Shown here: positions 36,039 to 45,110 of the stretch, piece by piece
How the letters are laid out: the number at the start of each line of letters is the position of its first letter
Numbering within the stretch: the stretch's first letter is position 1
Assembly (NCBI RefSeq): GCF_900107665.1
Contig: NZ_FNQT01000006.1
Span: forward strand, 1 to 64,000
Origin: Haloplanus vescus
GTDB taxonomy: Archaea; Halobacteriota; Halobacteria; Halobacteriales; Haloferacaceae
Reading direction: 5' to 3'
DNA length: 64,000 bases
The notes under the pieces: model-generated
What the model was told of the DNA's origin: nothing
Seen by the model: the letters and a program-made list of their open reading frames with translations, nothing else
Database searches by the model: none
Program-made: the position numbers and the translations under genes

Positions 36039-37640
36039 ATGACCGCCGATCGGGCCGTGCTGGAAGCGGCCCTGGAACGCGGTGAAGAGGAGGGCGGCCC
36101 AATCGAGTTCAAGGAACGCCTCTCCCGAGACGTCCACCTCAGCGACGGTCGGATGGAGAGTCTCGCAGCGCAGTTGCGCCATCGCGTGCTCTCCGGTGAC
36201 GGCGAGGCGACGTACGTCGTCGGTGTCACGGACGACGGTCACGTCGCCGGTATCGAGCCGACGGCTTTCTCCGAATCGATGGACGTGCTCTCCCTACTCG
36301 CCGAGGAGTCCGGCGCGCACATCGAGGACGTGGAGACGTGGGGCGTCGGCGGTGCAGACGGCGAGGGTATCGTCGGCGTCGCGACGATTCGTGAGGGATC
36401 CATTCTAGACACCGACGACTCCCACATCGTCGTCGGGACGGCGGGCCACGTCGACCACGGCAAGAGCACGCTGGTCGGGTCGCTCGTCACCGGCGAGGCC
36501 GACGACGGGCAGGGCGAGACGCGGTCGTATCTCGACGTGCAGCCCCACGAGGTCGAACGCGGCCTCTCGGCGGACCTCTCCTACGCGGTGTACGGCTTCG
36601 ACGCCGGCGGCCCGGTTCGCATGGACAACCCCCACCGGAAGTCGGACCGCGCCCGCGTCGTCGAGGAGGCGGACCGCCTCGTATCCTTCGTCGACACCGT
36701 CGGTCACGAACCGTGGCTTCGGACGACCATCCGTGGGCTGGTGGGCCAGAAACTCGACTACGGCCTGCTGACCGTCGCGGCCGACGACGGGCCCACCGAA
36801 ACCACGCGCGAACACCTCGGCATCCTGCTCGCGACGGAACTGCCGACGCTCGTGGCCATCACCAAGACCGACGTGGTGAGCGACGAACGCGTCGCCGAGG
36901 TGGAACGGGAGGTGGAGCGACTGCTCCGCGACGTTGGCGAGACGCCGCTCCGCATCGAGCGACACGGTGTCGAGGCCGCCGCGGAGGAGATAGGCGACGT
37001 GGTGCCTGTCCTCCGAACCAGCGCCGTCGACGGCACGGGACTGGACACGCTGGACCACCTCTTCGAGCGACTGCCGAAGACCAACGGCGACGACGGCGAC
37101 TTCCGGATGTACATCGACCGCACGTACTCGGTGACGGGCGTCGGCGCCGTCGCCTCCGGGACGGTCAACTCCGGCACCGTCGAGGCGGGCGACCCCCTCC
37201 TCATCGGCCCCATGCCCGACGGCTCCTTCCGCGAGGTGGAGGTCCGATCCATCGAGATGCACTACCACCGCGTCGACCGGGCGGAGGCCGGCCGCATCGT
37301 CGGCATCGCGCTCAAGGGCATCGCCGAACGCGACATCGAACGCGGGATGGTGCTGCTACCCGCCGATGCCGACCCCACGCCCGTCCGCGAGTTCGAGGCC
37401 GAGGTGATGGTGCTCAACCACCCCACGCGCATCGGCACGGGCTACGAACCCGTCGTCCACTTAGAGACGGTCAGCGAGGCGGCCATCTTCCGCCCCGAGG
37501 GCGGCCACCTTCTCCCCGGTGACCGCGGGACGGCGACGGTCGAGTTCAAATTCCGCCCCTATCTCGTCGAAGAGGGGCAGCGGTTCGTCTTCCGCGAGGG
37601 CCGGAGCAAGGGCGTCGGCACCGTCACCGACATCTCGTAG
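36039..37640 (+). CDS. GTPBP1-like translational GTPase
   Basis: EF-Tu-type GTPase of 533 residues. An N-terminal domain of about 125 residues precedes the G domain with G1 GHVDHGKST (136-144), G3 DTVGHE and G4 TKTD. Domains II and III follow (DRTYSVTGVGAVASGTV, EAEVMVLNHPT, ATVEFKFRPYLVEEGQRFVFREG). This order is that of the GTPBP1/GTPBP2 family, which in eukaryotes aids aminoacyl-tRNA delivery and mRNA decay or ribosome rescue; the archaeal role is not established. Single gene. Confidence 0.88.
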   Translation: MTADRAVLEAALERGEEEGGPIEFKERLSRDVHLSDGRMESLAAQLRHRVLSGDGEATYVVGVTDDGHVAGIEPTAFSESMDVLSLLAEESGAHIEDVETWGVGGADGEGIVGVATIREGSILDTDDSHIVVGTAGHVDHGKSTLVGSLVTGEADDGQGETRSYLDVQPHEVERGLSADLSYAVYGFDAGGPVRMDNPHRKSDRARVVEEADRLVSFVDTVGHEPWLRTTIRGLVGQKLDYGLLTVAADDGPTETTREHLGILLATELPTLVAITKTDVVSDERVAEVEREVERLLRDVGETPLRIERHGVEAAAEEIGDVVPVLRTSAVDGTGLDTLDHLFERLPKTNGDDGDFRMYIDRTYSVTGVGAVASGTVNSGTVEAGDPLLIGPMPDGSFREVEVRSIEMHYHRVDRAEAGRIVGIALKGIAERDIERGMVLLPADADPTPVREFEAEVMVLNHPTRIGTGYEPVVHLETVSEAAIFRPEGGHLLPGDRGTATVEFKFRPYLVEEGQRFVFREGRSKGVGTVTDIS

Positions 37641-37740
37641 ATGGGCTGGCACGGGTCGTCGCTCCGCGTCGTCGCCGTCGCCGTCTACACCGCGCTCGGG
37701 AAAATCGACGCGCACGCCGCCGGCACGAGAGTGACCGTCG

Positions 37741-38838
37741 TTAGGAGTCGGTGGACTCCTGAATGATATCGCGTTCGGCTCGCGACGGCGGGGTGTGAGT
37801 TGCTCGCTCTTCCTCGCTCCGGTCGAGCCAGTGGCAGGCGGCCTCGTGGTCGCCGTCGCCCTCGACGGACTGGAGGCCGGGCTGTTCGCCTGAACAGCGC
37901 CCGTCGATGAACTCCGGACAGCGCGGGTGGAACCGGCAGCCCGAGGGCGGATTCGTCGCGCTCGGCGGCTCGCCCTCGAGGTGCGTGCGGGTCCCGCGCT
38001 CGCCACCGACCTCCGGGATGGCGTCGAGGAGCGCCCGCGTGTACGGATGCTGGGGATTGTCGAAGATGTCGGCGGCCGTCCCTCGCTCGACAATTTCTCC
38101 CGCGTACATGACGGCGATTCGGTCACACACCTGCCGGACGACGTTGAGGTCGTGCGATATCAGCAGGTAGGAGAGGTCGAACTCCCGCTGAAGCCGGTTG
38201 ATGAGGTTCAGAATCTGTGCCTGCAGCGTCACGTCGAGCGCTGACACGGGTTCGTCGAAGACGACGAGGTCGGGCTCGGTCACGAGCGCGCGACAGAGGC
38301 CGACGCGCTGACGCTGGCCGCCCGAGAGTTCGTGCGGGTAGGCACTCATCTGTGATGGGGTCAGCCCCACCTCCTCGAACAGGTCGGCGACGCGTGCCCA
38401 CTTCTCCTCGCCCGAAGCGATATCGTGCACCGTGAGCGGCCGTGCGACGGTTTCACCGACCGTCTTTCGCGGGTTGAGCGACGACATCGGATCCTGAAAG
38501 ACGTACTGTACCCGTCGGCGGATGGGTCGGAGCTGTCGCCCCGAGTACGTCTCGATGTGTTCGTTGTCGAAGATGACGCTCCCGTCAGTCGGCTCGTAGA
38601 GCCGGGAGACTGTTCGTCCGAGCGTGCTCTTGCCGGATCCGGACTCGCCGACGATGCCAACCGTCTCGCCGGCGCGAACGGTCAGGTCGACGCCGTCGAC
38701 GGCGCGGACGACTCGGTTCTCGCCGAACAGCCGGTCGAACAGCCCTTCATCGAGCGGGAAGTGTTTCTTGATATTCGTCGCCTGCAGGAGCTCTGCTCGG
38801 TTCGTCTCGGTGGCGGTGTCGCTGTCGCTTGTGCTCAT
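37741..38838 (-). CDS. Peptide ABC transporter, second ATPase (DppF/OppF type)
   Basis: ATP-binding protein of 365 residues, last gene of a five-gene operon. Walker [11 protein letters not shown]-loop [13 protein letters not shown], signature LSGGQRQRV, Walker [14 protein letters not shown], and the oligopeptide-type C-terminal extension with CRFHPRC...C (possible iron-sulfur site). The ATG at 38838 overlaps the stop of the preceding ATPase gene (ATGA), so translation is coupled. With its partner it powers uptake of peptides or similar nickel/opine-type solutes. Confidence 0.94.
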   Translation of the reverse strand: MSTSDSDTATETNRAELLQATNIKKHFPLDEGLFDRLFGENRVVRAVDGVDLTVRAGETVGIVGESGSGKSTLGRTVSRLYEPTDGSVIFDNEHIETYSGRQLRPIRRRVQYVFQDPMSSLNPRKTVGETVARPLTVHDIASGEEKWARVADLFEEVGLTPSQMSAYPHELSGGQRQRVGLCRALVTEPDLVVFDEPVSALDVTLQAQILNLINRLQREFDLSYLLISHDLNVVRQVCDRIAVMYAGEIVERGTAADIFDNPQHPYTRALLDAIPEVGGERGTRTHLEGEPPSATNPPSGCRFHPRCPEFIDGRCSGEQPGLQSVEGDGDHEAACHWLDRSEEERATHTPPSRAERDIIQESTDS

Positions 38839-39953
38839 CCGTCGGTCACCTCGGTAGCAGTTGTTCTGTCGTCGACCGCGCCGTTCACCTCGCTGGCTCG
38901 TCGTGTCGGGCCGTCCCACGACACTTCGGGGTCGTCTCCCTCCGTGTAGAGATGACAGCGCGTCACGTGGCCGTCGTCGACGACGTGTTCCGGCAGGGGG
39001 TCGGAACACGCGTCGAACGCGGCGGGACAGCGGTCACGGAACGGGCAGCCGTCGGGGCGTTCGGACGGCTCCGGTGCTGATCCCGGAATCGTCGCCAGTT
39101 CGCCGTCGGACGGCGCCTGTTCGGGAATACTCCGGAGCAGGCCCTTCGTGTAGGGATGGGCCGGGTTCTCGAACAGCTGGTCCGTCCGCCCGTGTTCCAT
39201 CACCGACCCCGAGTACATCACGGTCACGCTGTCACAGGTTTCCGCGACGACGCCGAGGTCGTGGGTGATAAGAAGCATCGCGACCCCGAACTCGTCACAC
39301 AGATGCTGGAGTTCGTCGAGGATGCCGGCCTCCACGGTCACGTCGAGCGCCGTGGTTGGTTCGTCGGCGACGATCAGGTCGGGATCGCCCCCGAGCGCCG
39401 ACGCGATCATCACGCGCTGGCGCTGGCCACCGCTCAACTGGTGGGGGTAGGTCATCGCCACGTCCTCGGGGTCTGCGATGCCGACGGTCTCCAGCAGTTC
39501 GACCGCGCGGCGCCACGAGGCGGCGGACGTGCGCGTTCCGGTGACGTACTTCCGCCGCAGTTCGCTCAGCAGGCCCGCCGATTCGTCAACGTCGCCGTGG
39601 TGTCTGACGACCTCGGCGATCTGTTCGCCGACGGTCATGACGGGGTTGAGCGCCGAGAGGGCGTCCTGAAACACCATGGCGATGTCGTCGCCCCGAACTT
39701 GGCGCATCTCCGCCTCGGATTTCGCGTAGAGGTCCTCGCCGCGGTAGTCGAAGCGGTCGGCGGACACCTCGGCGCCGTCGAGGAGCCGCATGATCGAACG
39801 CGCAGTCACGCTCTTGCCCGACCCCGATTCGCCGACCAGTCCGTGAATCTCGCCGCTCTCGACCTGCAGGTCGACGCCGTCGACCGCCGGGACGTCCGGG
39901 CCGCCCTGCACCGGGAAGGTCACGGCGAGGTTCTCGATATCGAGGAGCGTCAC
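38835..39953 (-). CDS. Peptide ABC transporter, first ATPase (DppD/OppD type)
   Basis: ATP-binding protein of 372 residues with Walker [11 protein letters not shown]-loop [13 protein letters not shown], signature LSGGQRQRV, Walker [14 protein letters not shown] and a C-terminal CPFRDRC...C extension. An unusually long insertion of about 30 residues between Q-loop and signature ([19 protein letters not shown]...) is common in this subfamily. The GTG start at 39953 overlaps the permease stop by four bases (GTGA). Confidence 0.94.
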   Translation of the reverse strand: MTLLDIENLAVTFPVQGGPDVPAVDGVDLQVESGEIHGLVGESGSGKSVTARSIMRLLDGAEVSADRFDYRGEDLYAKSEAEMRQVRGDDIAMVFQDALSALNPVMTVGEQIAEVVRHHGDVDESAGLLSELRRKYVTGTRTSAASWRRAVELLETVGIADPEDVAMTYPHQLSGGQRQRVMIASALGGDPDLIVADEPTTALDVTVEAGILDELQHLCDEFGVAMLLITHDLGVVAETCDSVTVMYSGSVMEHGRTDQLFENPAHPYTKGLLRSIPEQAPSDGELATIPGSAPEPSERPDGCPFRDRCPAAFDACSDPLPEHVVDDGHVTRCHLYTEGDDPEVSWDGPTRRASEVNGAVDDRTTATEVTDG

Positions 39954-40855
39954 GGTGCTCCCTCCTCCCCGCGTACGTCGAAGGCGTCGCGGAGTGCGTC
40001 GCCGAACAGGTTGATGCCGAGGACGGTCACGACGATGGCGATACCGGGGATGATCGAAATCCACCAGGCCTGTCCGATGAGGCTCCGTCCCTGTCCGAGG
40101 AGCGCGCCCCATGTCGGCGTGGTCGGCTTGACGCCGATGCCGAGGAAAGAGAGCGTACTTTCGGCGAGCATCGCCCGCGCGACGAGGACGGTGAACTGGA
40201 CGATAAGCGGCGCCACCGCGTTGGGAAGCACCTCCTCGACCATTATTCGGGTGTCCGTCAGACCGACGTTTTTCGCCGCGAGGACGAACTCCTCTTCGCG
40301 AATCGACAGCACTTCGCCGCGCGCGAGGCGGGCGAAGTCGTCGATGTACGCGAAGGCGATGGCGGCGATGACGTTCCAGACGCTCTGCCCGAACACCGCG
40401 ACGAGCATGATGGCGATCAGGAGCCACGGGAACGCCCAGAGGACGTCCACGAAGCGCATGAGTGCGTCGTCGACCCACCCGCCGAAGTAGCCGGCGACGA
40501 CGCCGAGGGTGACGCCGAAGACGGCGCCGATGGTGACGGCTCCGAGGCTGACGCCGAGGCTGATTCGCGCGCCGTACATCATCCGCGAGAGCAGGTCTCG
40601 ACCGAACGAGTCGGTTCCAAGGGGGTGAGCGCCGGTCAGCGACGGCGCTTGCATGAGTGCGAACTCCTGCGCCATCGGATCGTACGGCGCCAGTTCGGGC
40701 GCGAAGGCGGCCGCGAGGACGAATAGGACGACGGCCGTCAGGCCGAAGGTGGCCTTGTAGTCACCCGAGAACGTCTCGCGGAGGCGGTCGAAGCGGTCGA
40801 CACGGACCCCGAAGACTGTCCGCTCGTCGCCGTAGCCGCCGTAGTCGGCGCCCAT
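39950..40855 (-). CDS. Peptide ABC transporter permease (DppC/OppC type)
   Basis: Inner permease of 301 residues with six hydrophobic helices; the first (TFGLTAVVLFVLAAAFAPELAPYDP) is followed by the periplasmic-side HPLGTDSFGRDLLSRMMYGAR typical of OppC. The EAA coupling loop reads EEFVLAAKNVGLTDTRIMVEEVLPN. Its ATG overlaps the stop of the upstream permease by one base (TGATG). Confidence 0.94.
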   Translation of the reverse strand: MGADYGGYGDERTVFGVRVDRFDRLRETFSGDYKATFGLTAVVLFVLAAAFAPELAPYDPMAQEFALMQAPSLTGAHPLGTDSFGRDLLSRMMYGARISLGVSLGAVTIGAVFGVTLGVVAGYFGGWVDDALMRFVDVLWAFPWLLIAIMLVAVFGQSVWNVIAAIAFAYIDDFARLARGEVLSIREEEFVLAAKNVGLTDTRIMVEEVLPNAVAPLIVQFTVLVARAMLAESTLSFLGIGVKPTTPTWGALLGQGRSLIGQAWWISIIPGIAIVVTVLGINLFGDALRDAFDVRGEEGAP

Positions 40856-41814
40856 CAGGCCTCACCCCCGTAGCGGATCTTCGGATTGATAGACATGTAC
40901 AACAGGTCGACGAAGAGGTTCATGAACACGAATATGACCGAGATGACGATGACCGATCCCTGCACGATGGGGAAGTCCTGTCGTTCGATGGAGCGAATCA
41001 GCAGACGCCCGAAGCCCTGAATGCCGAACACCATCTCGACGGCGACGATGCCGCCCAGGAGGAGCGCAAAGAGGATGCCGGCGACGGTCACGACGGGCAG
41101 GAGCGCGTTCTGCAGGCCGTGTTTCAACAGCACCAGTCGCGGCGGCAACCCCTTCGCGCGGGCAGTCTGCATGTAATCCTCGCTCAACACCTCGAGCATC
41201 GAGGACCGAGTCATGCGGGTGATGATGCCGGCGTAGGGGAGTCCCACCGCCGCCGCCGGCAGGATGACGTGGGCAAGCCACGGACCTACTCCCTCGCTGA
41301 TCGAGGCGTAGCCGTACGACGGAATCGCCGACACGACCGACCCGACAGTCAGCAGGAGGACGATGCCGATCCAGAACGAGGGCATGCTGATGCCGAGGAA
41401 GGCGACGCCAGTCGCGACGTAGTCCTCCCACTGGTTTCGCCGCGTCGCGCTGACGATTCCCGCGGGGATGGCGATCAGAATGGCGATGCTAATACCGACG
41501 ACCCCAATACTCAGCGTCGGTTCCGCGGCGCCGGCGATGCGTCCGAGGACGGGTTCGCCGGTGTATATCGACGTCCCGAAGTCCCCTCTCGCCAGGTCGG
41601 CCATCCAGCGGCCGTACTGGACGTAAATGGGCTGATCGAGGCCGAGTTCGGCGCGCACCGCCGCGATGGCGTCGGCGTCGGCGTCACCTCCGAGTATCAG
41701 GCGTGCGGGGTCGCCCGGGATGGACCTAATCGCGACGAACACCGTGGTCGCGACCACGTAGATGACCAGAATCGCTTGCAGCGTCCGTTTCGCGACGTAC
41801 CGTTGGATGCCCAT
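40855..41814 (-). CDS. Peptide ABC transporter permease (DppB/OppB type)
   Basis: Permease of 319 residues. N-terminal RYVAKRTLQAILVIYVVATTVFVAIRSIPGDPA is the OppB signature; RAELGLDQPIYVQYGRWMADLARGDFG follows outside the membrane. The EAA loop is SEDYMQTARAKGLPPRLVLLKHGLQNALLP. The gene begins one base after the stop of the binding-protein gene. Confidence 0.94.
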   Translation of the reverse strand: MGIQRYVAKRTLQAILVIYVVATTVFVAIRSIPGDPARLILGGDADADAIAAVRAELGLDQPIYVQYGRWMADLARGDFGTSIYTGEPVLGRIAGAAEPTLSIGVVGISIAILIAIPAGIVSATRRNQWEDYVATGVAFLGISMPSFWIGIVLLLTVGSVVSAIPSYGYASISEGVGPWLAHVILPAAAVGLPYAGIITRMTRSSMLEVLSEDYMQTARAKGLPPRLVLLKHGLQNALLPVVTVAGILFALLLGGIVAVEMVFGIQGFGRLLIRSIERQDFPIVQGSVIVISVIFVFMNLFVDLLYMSINPKIRYGGEA

Positions 41815-41815
41815 T

Positions 41816-43558
41816 TCACTCGAGTTGTGCGGTGTGGAAGTTGCTCAGTCCGGCTTGATTCCCGACGCCGGTGAGATTCGACGTGCTCGCCTTCGGAATT
41901 AGCGGGAACGTCGTCATGGCCCATGCGGTGTCCTCGAGGAACAGCTCTTCGGCCTGCCGGAGGAGTTCTGTTCGTGTCTCCATATCGGAAGTTCTGTAGT
42001 CTTCCTCGAGGAGGGAGTTGAACTCGGAGTTCTGGTAGAGATTCGCCTGCCACGCACCCGCCGAGCCGGACTCGACCGGCGTCTTGAGCTGCTTCCACAG
42101 CGACATCCACGGGTCGATGTCGACGTAGCCGTCGTACATCACGAGTTCGTTCTCGTAGCGGTAGAGGTTGTCCCAGTAGGCCGACTCCTGCTGGACGTTG
42201 AGTTCGACTTCGATGCCGACCTGCGAGAGCATCTCCTGCACCACGGTCATCCGTCGCTCGTCGCTCGGAGTGCCAAGCAGCGAGAGGCTCATCCGCGGCT
42301 CGCCCGTGTAGCCGGCGTCGTCGAGGAGTTGCTGGGCCGCTTCTGGATCGTAGTACTGGCCCGGTTCCGGTTCTTCCTCGTAGAGCCACGCGATGGCGGG
42401 ATTGAAGACGGAGTGTGCGGGTTCGGCGTAGCCGAAGAAAGCCCGTTCGATGAGCGCCTCGCGGTCGATGGCCATGGCGATGGCCTCCCGAACCTGCGGG
42501 TCGGTCGTCGGAAGGTCCTCGTCCGACCACTTGTCGGTCGGCTCGCCGGCACCGCTCGCGTACTGCTGCCACTCGACCTCTGCCGGGTCGTTACACAGCG
42601 GCGCGATGCAGAACCACGCGCCCGGATTCGTCCCCACGACGTCGAGCGAATCCATCGATTCGGCCTGCCCGGCGTTCTGTGGCGGAATGCTGTTGGAGTA
42701 CTGAAGCTCCCCGCCCCGCATCGCCGTCCACATCGTCGATGGTTCCGGGATGAGGTCGATCCGAACCGAGTCGAGGTAGGGGAGTGCGTTCCCGTCCTCG
42801 TCCGTTTCGAAGTAGCCGTCGTGGGCCTCCAGTTGTAGGTACTCACCCGACTCGCGGTCGGTGAGTTCGAACGCGCCGCTCCCGACGGGCATCCGGTTGT
42901 ACTCGTCGGGGTTCTCCGTGGCGCTCGGGGCATGGACGATGGTGCCCGCGCGTCCTGGCCCTCGGGTCAGGAACGAGATGAAGGGCCCGACCGTCTCCGA
43001 GAGGCTGATACGTAGCGTCGTTTCGTCTTCGGCAGTGATGCTCTCGACCGACGACACCTTCCCGAGATGCGGCGAGTCGTCGAGGCTCATGAGCCGTTCG
43101 AGTGACGCCTTCACGGCGGCGGCGTCGAGCGGGTCGCCGTTGTGGAACGTCGCCCCCTCCTTCAGGTCGAACACGTACGTCGAACTGTCCGGGAGCGACC
43201 AGTCGTTGGCGAGGTCACCCACAATAGCGCCGTCCGATCCAATCTTGACTAGCCCGCTGTAGATGTTCGAGGAGACGTAGATCTCCTGGCCCTTGTCGAT
43301 GTAGTGGGGGTCGAGGTACTCGATTTCGTCGATGTTCCAGCCGGCACTGATCGATCCACCGCTGGAGCCACCGTCGCTCGCTCCGCTCGATTCGTCCGAG
43401 CCGCTCGAACTGCTTTCGCCCGAGCTATCGGTCGATTCCGAGCTATCCCCGCTCCCACCGCTGCAGCCTGCCAGCCCGGTCAATCCGCCCGCTGCGAGTA
43501 GTTTCGTCGCCGTCCGTCGGTCGATCCGTGGTCCCTCGAGGTCCTCTTTGTCGAACAT
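41816..43558 (-). CDS. Peptide ABC transporter substrate-binding lipoprotein (SBP family 5)
   Basis: Extracellular binding protein of 580 residues, first gene of the operon. A twin-arginine signal (IDRRTATKLLAAGGLTGLAGC) ends in a lipobox with the lipidated cysteine at about residue 32, followed by a Ser/Gly/Asp tether. The mature domain has family 5 features: EYLDPHYIDKGQ, YVFDLKEGATFHNGDPLDAAAVKASLERLM and VREAIAMAIDREALIERAF. Cargo is probably peptides but could be another family 5 ligand. Codons and neighbours are native. Confidence 0.93.
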   Translation of the reverse strand: MFDKEDLEGPRIDRRTATKLLAAGGLTGLAGCSGGSGDSSESTDSSGESSSSGSDESSGASDGGSSGGSISAGWNIDEIEYLDPHYIDKGQEIYVSSNIYSGLVKIGSDGAIVGDLANDWSLPDSSTYVFDLKEGATFHNGDPLDAAAVKASLERLMSLDDSPHLGKVSSVESITAEDETTLRISLSETVGPFISFLTRGPGRAGTIVHAPSATENPDEYNRMPVGSGAFELTDRESGEYLQLEAHDGYFETDEDGNALPYLDSVRIDLIPEPSTMWTAMRGGELQYSNSIPPQNAGQAESMDSLDVVGTNPGAWFCIAPLCNDPAEVEWQQYASGAGEPTDKWSDEDLPTTDPQVREAIAMAIDREALIERAFFGYAEPAHSVFNPAIAWLYEEEPEPGQYYDPEAAQQLLDDAGYTGEPRMSLSLLGTPSDERRMTVVQEMLSQVGIEVELNVQQESAYWDNLYRYENELVMYDGYVDIDPWMSLWKQLKTPVESGSAGAWQANLYQNSEFNSLLEEDYRTSDMETRTELLRQAEELFLEDTAWAMTTFPLIPKASTSNLTGVGNQAGLSNFHTAQLE

Positions 43559-43829
43559 TAGTGTCTCAGTTGGCTCCGCTGGTGCCCGCGCTGCTCTTCG
43601 AACTCGTGTACTCTATGCACGTATCTGCACTATTCAACGAAAATCCTGCGTGGTTATCCTCTATCACGACGATTGTACTGGAGTTTGTCCGGATATATAT
43701 TCCTTATCCTAGCATATGTCCGAATACGCTAGAGGCGTGTGTGGGTATAATAGGCAATAATACACATCATAGGTCGCGGCGGTAGGTCGCGTCACAAACG
43801 CTTTGTCACTCTACGGCCCTGCGTTCCCC
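43559..43829. promoter_or_regulatory. AT-rich divergent intergenic region before the peptide transporter operon
   Basis: This 271-base spacer separates the operon (leftward) from a small zinc-motif gene (rightward) and is much richer in A and T than the flanking genes, with GGATATATATTCC at about 43690-43703 and GTATAATAGGCAATAATACAC near 43743-43763. It probably holds both promoters. The operon start has no TATA box at the leaderless distance, so a leadered transcript is likely. No ORF or RNA gene is recognised. Confidence 0.45.
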
Positions 43830-44153
43830 ATGGGAGACACTGACGGACCCATCATGTCTGGCGATGCCGACGGCCACCCGAACGGCGGTACCTGTCCGGC
43901 GTGCAAGCGAGAGTACGAACGCGCACTCGCGTTCACGGACGCGACGGGCGTGCTCCGCGGCGAGATTTCCGGGGATTTCTGTCTCACACCGGAGTATCTC
44001 TTCGTCCACTCCGCGCTCACGATTTCGGCGCCCGACGACGACTTCCCGACCCGAACGATCGGCGCAATGGGGAATCGAAAAGAGGTGCCGGTCGACCCGA
44101 CGGCGGTATCGGACGTGTGGGCCTCCGACGGCGACCCGCCCGATTCGGCGTGA
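43830..44153 (+). CDS. Small protein with a CPxC motif, 107 aa
   Basis: Begins MGDTDGPIMSGDADGHPNGG; a second in-frame ATG at 43854 is an alternative start. CPAC at about residues 24-27 is the only metal-like motif, followed by a helix KREYERALAFTD and an alpha/beta remainder ending in an acidic tail. I do not recognise the family. Codon use is native. It ends three bases before the convergent DUF7511-like gene. Confidence 0.6.
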   Translation: MGDTDGPIMSGDADGHPNGGTCPACKREYERALAFTDATGVLRGEISGDFCLTPEYLFVHSALTISAPDDDFPTRTIGAMGNRKEVPVDPTAVSDVWASDGDPPDSA

Positions 44154-44156
44154 CGC

Positions 44157-44348
44157 TCACCGAACTTCTTCGAGCGACACCGCAGTCGACTGGTCGACCG
44201 TGACCCACTCCGTCGCGAGACGCTCCGTCTCCGGCGTGAAAACGGTCAGTTCCGAGGGGTTCGACGGGTCGTCGTAGAGACACTCCAGTTCGAACTCCGG
44301 CTCGGTCCCGAGCGCCGTCACCACTGGCATCGCGTCTTCTGCACTCAT
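44157..44348 (-). CDS. 63-residue DUF7511-like protein
   Basis: Protein MSAEDAMPVVTALGTEPEFELECLYDD... with strands and the ending ERLATEWVTVDQSTAVSLEEVR, which matches my recollection of haloarchaeal DUF7511 domains (an acidic start, a TVF.P segment, then W.TVD...VSLEE.R). Function unknown. Its ATG overlaps the stop of the zinc-ribbon gene upstream (ATGA at 44345-44348). Confidence 0.7.
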   Translation of the reverse strand: MSAEDAMPVVTALGTEPEFELECLYDDPSNPSELTVFTPETERLATEWVTVDQSTAVSLEEVR

Positions 44349-44497
44349 CCGTTCGTGCGGGCACAGCGACTGCACAGTCGCCGCCCGCCCCGCGTCTCGT
44401 CGACGGGGACGCTCATCCCACACCCCACGCACTGTACCCGCGTGCGAGCGTACTCCGTGTGCGAGGCGACCCGCGTTCCGTTCTCGTGTTCGACCAT
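44345..44497 (-). CDS. 50-residue zinc-ribbon protein coupled to the DUF7511-like gene
   Basis: Protein MVEHENGTRVASHTEYARTRVQ followed by CVGC and CSRC pairs 16 residues apart, a minimal zinc ribbon. The frame extends upstream into an AT-rich promoter region, so the ATG at 44497 is preferred. A TATA-like AAATATTT sits 25-32 bases upstream, which fits leaderless transcription from this ATG. The pair with the DUF7511-like gene is translationally coupled. Confidence 0.68.
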   Translation of the reverse strand: MVEHENGTRVASHTEYARTRVQCVGCGMSVPVDETRGGRRLCSRCARTNG

Positions 44498-44521
44498 ACA
44501 CGACCATATGACCAAGGGAAT

Positions 44522-44529
44522 AAATATTT
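44522..44529 (-). promoter_or_regulatory. TATA box of the zinc-ribbon/DUF7511 pair
   Basis: AAATATTT, centred about 28 bases upstream of the ATG at 44497 on the minus strand, is a good haloarchaeal TATA element at the leaderless distance. It lies in a 229-base AT-rich spacer that also holds a perfect CGTGAG/CTCACG inverted repeat at 44636-44651, upstream of the ASCH gene. Confidence 0.5.
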
Positions 44530-44726
44530 TCCGGACGATTGGGCTTTCAATTCTCTTATTCTGTCTGTATATGGTTACAAAGGGCATCAAAATATTATAT
44601 TTTTATTCCAAATTCTGTTTCGTTGGATGTTCGTTCGTGAGACGACTCACGTTGACGCCGTGGACGGACGTACGTTCGATTCCGTCCCGGCCGACCGCTT
44701 TTGTCGCTCCGTCCCGACGACTGCGT

Positions 44727-45038
44727 ATGGCACAGCTCGACCCCGATACGCTCCTCCCGAACGACCGGATGCGCCAACAGGCACTCGACGGCGACGTGAC
44801 ACAGATTCACCGCGGGCAGCGATACGCCGACGAGGGCGACACCTTCGCGCTCGACGACACGACGTTCGAAGTCGTCGACGTGACCGAGCGAACTCTCGGC
44901 GACATGACCGACGCCGACGCCCGCGCCGAGGGGGCGCGTGACCTCGACCACTACAAGCAGATTCTGGAACGCGCTCACGACAACTTCGAGTGGGACGACG
45001 ACTCCGACATCGTCCGGCATCGCTTCGAGAAGCGCTAA
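44727..45038 (+). CDS. ASCH domain protein
   Basis: Protein of 103 residues with the ASCH/PUA-like fold: LPNDRMRQQALDGDVTQIHRGQRYADEGDTFALDDTTFEVVDVTERTLGDMTDADARAEG then DLDHYKQILERAHDNFEWDDD. The GDTF and V-DV-ER-LGD segments are typical. ASCH proteins bind RNA or hydrolyse modified nucleosides; no specific role is known for this haloarchaeal group. The ATG at 44727 follows a CTTTTGTC box about 27 bases upstream. Confidence 0.82.
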   Translation: MAQLDPDTLLPNDRMRQQALDGDVTQIHRGQRYADEGDTFALDDTTFEVVDVTERTLGDMTDADARAEGARDLDHYKQILERAHDNFEWDDDSDIVRHRFEKR

Positions 45039-45110
45039 TCCGCTCGTCGAAAGCCCACCCAAATCTCCTCGGGCGCGGGGTATAGAGGGCCGAGTCCCCA
45101 AGGGTCGTCG

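Noticed and set aside
37641-37766. 41-codon plus-strand ORF (MGWHGSSLRVV...) after the GTPase gene
   Set aside because: It overlaps the 3' end of the DppF-type gene by 26 bases and has no motif, promoter or recognisable relative; coding potential is not convincing.
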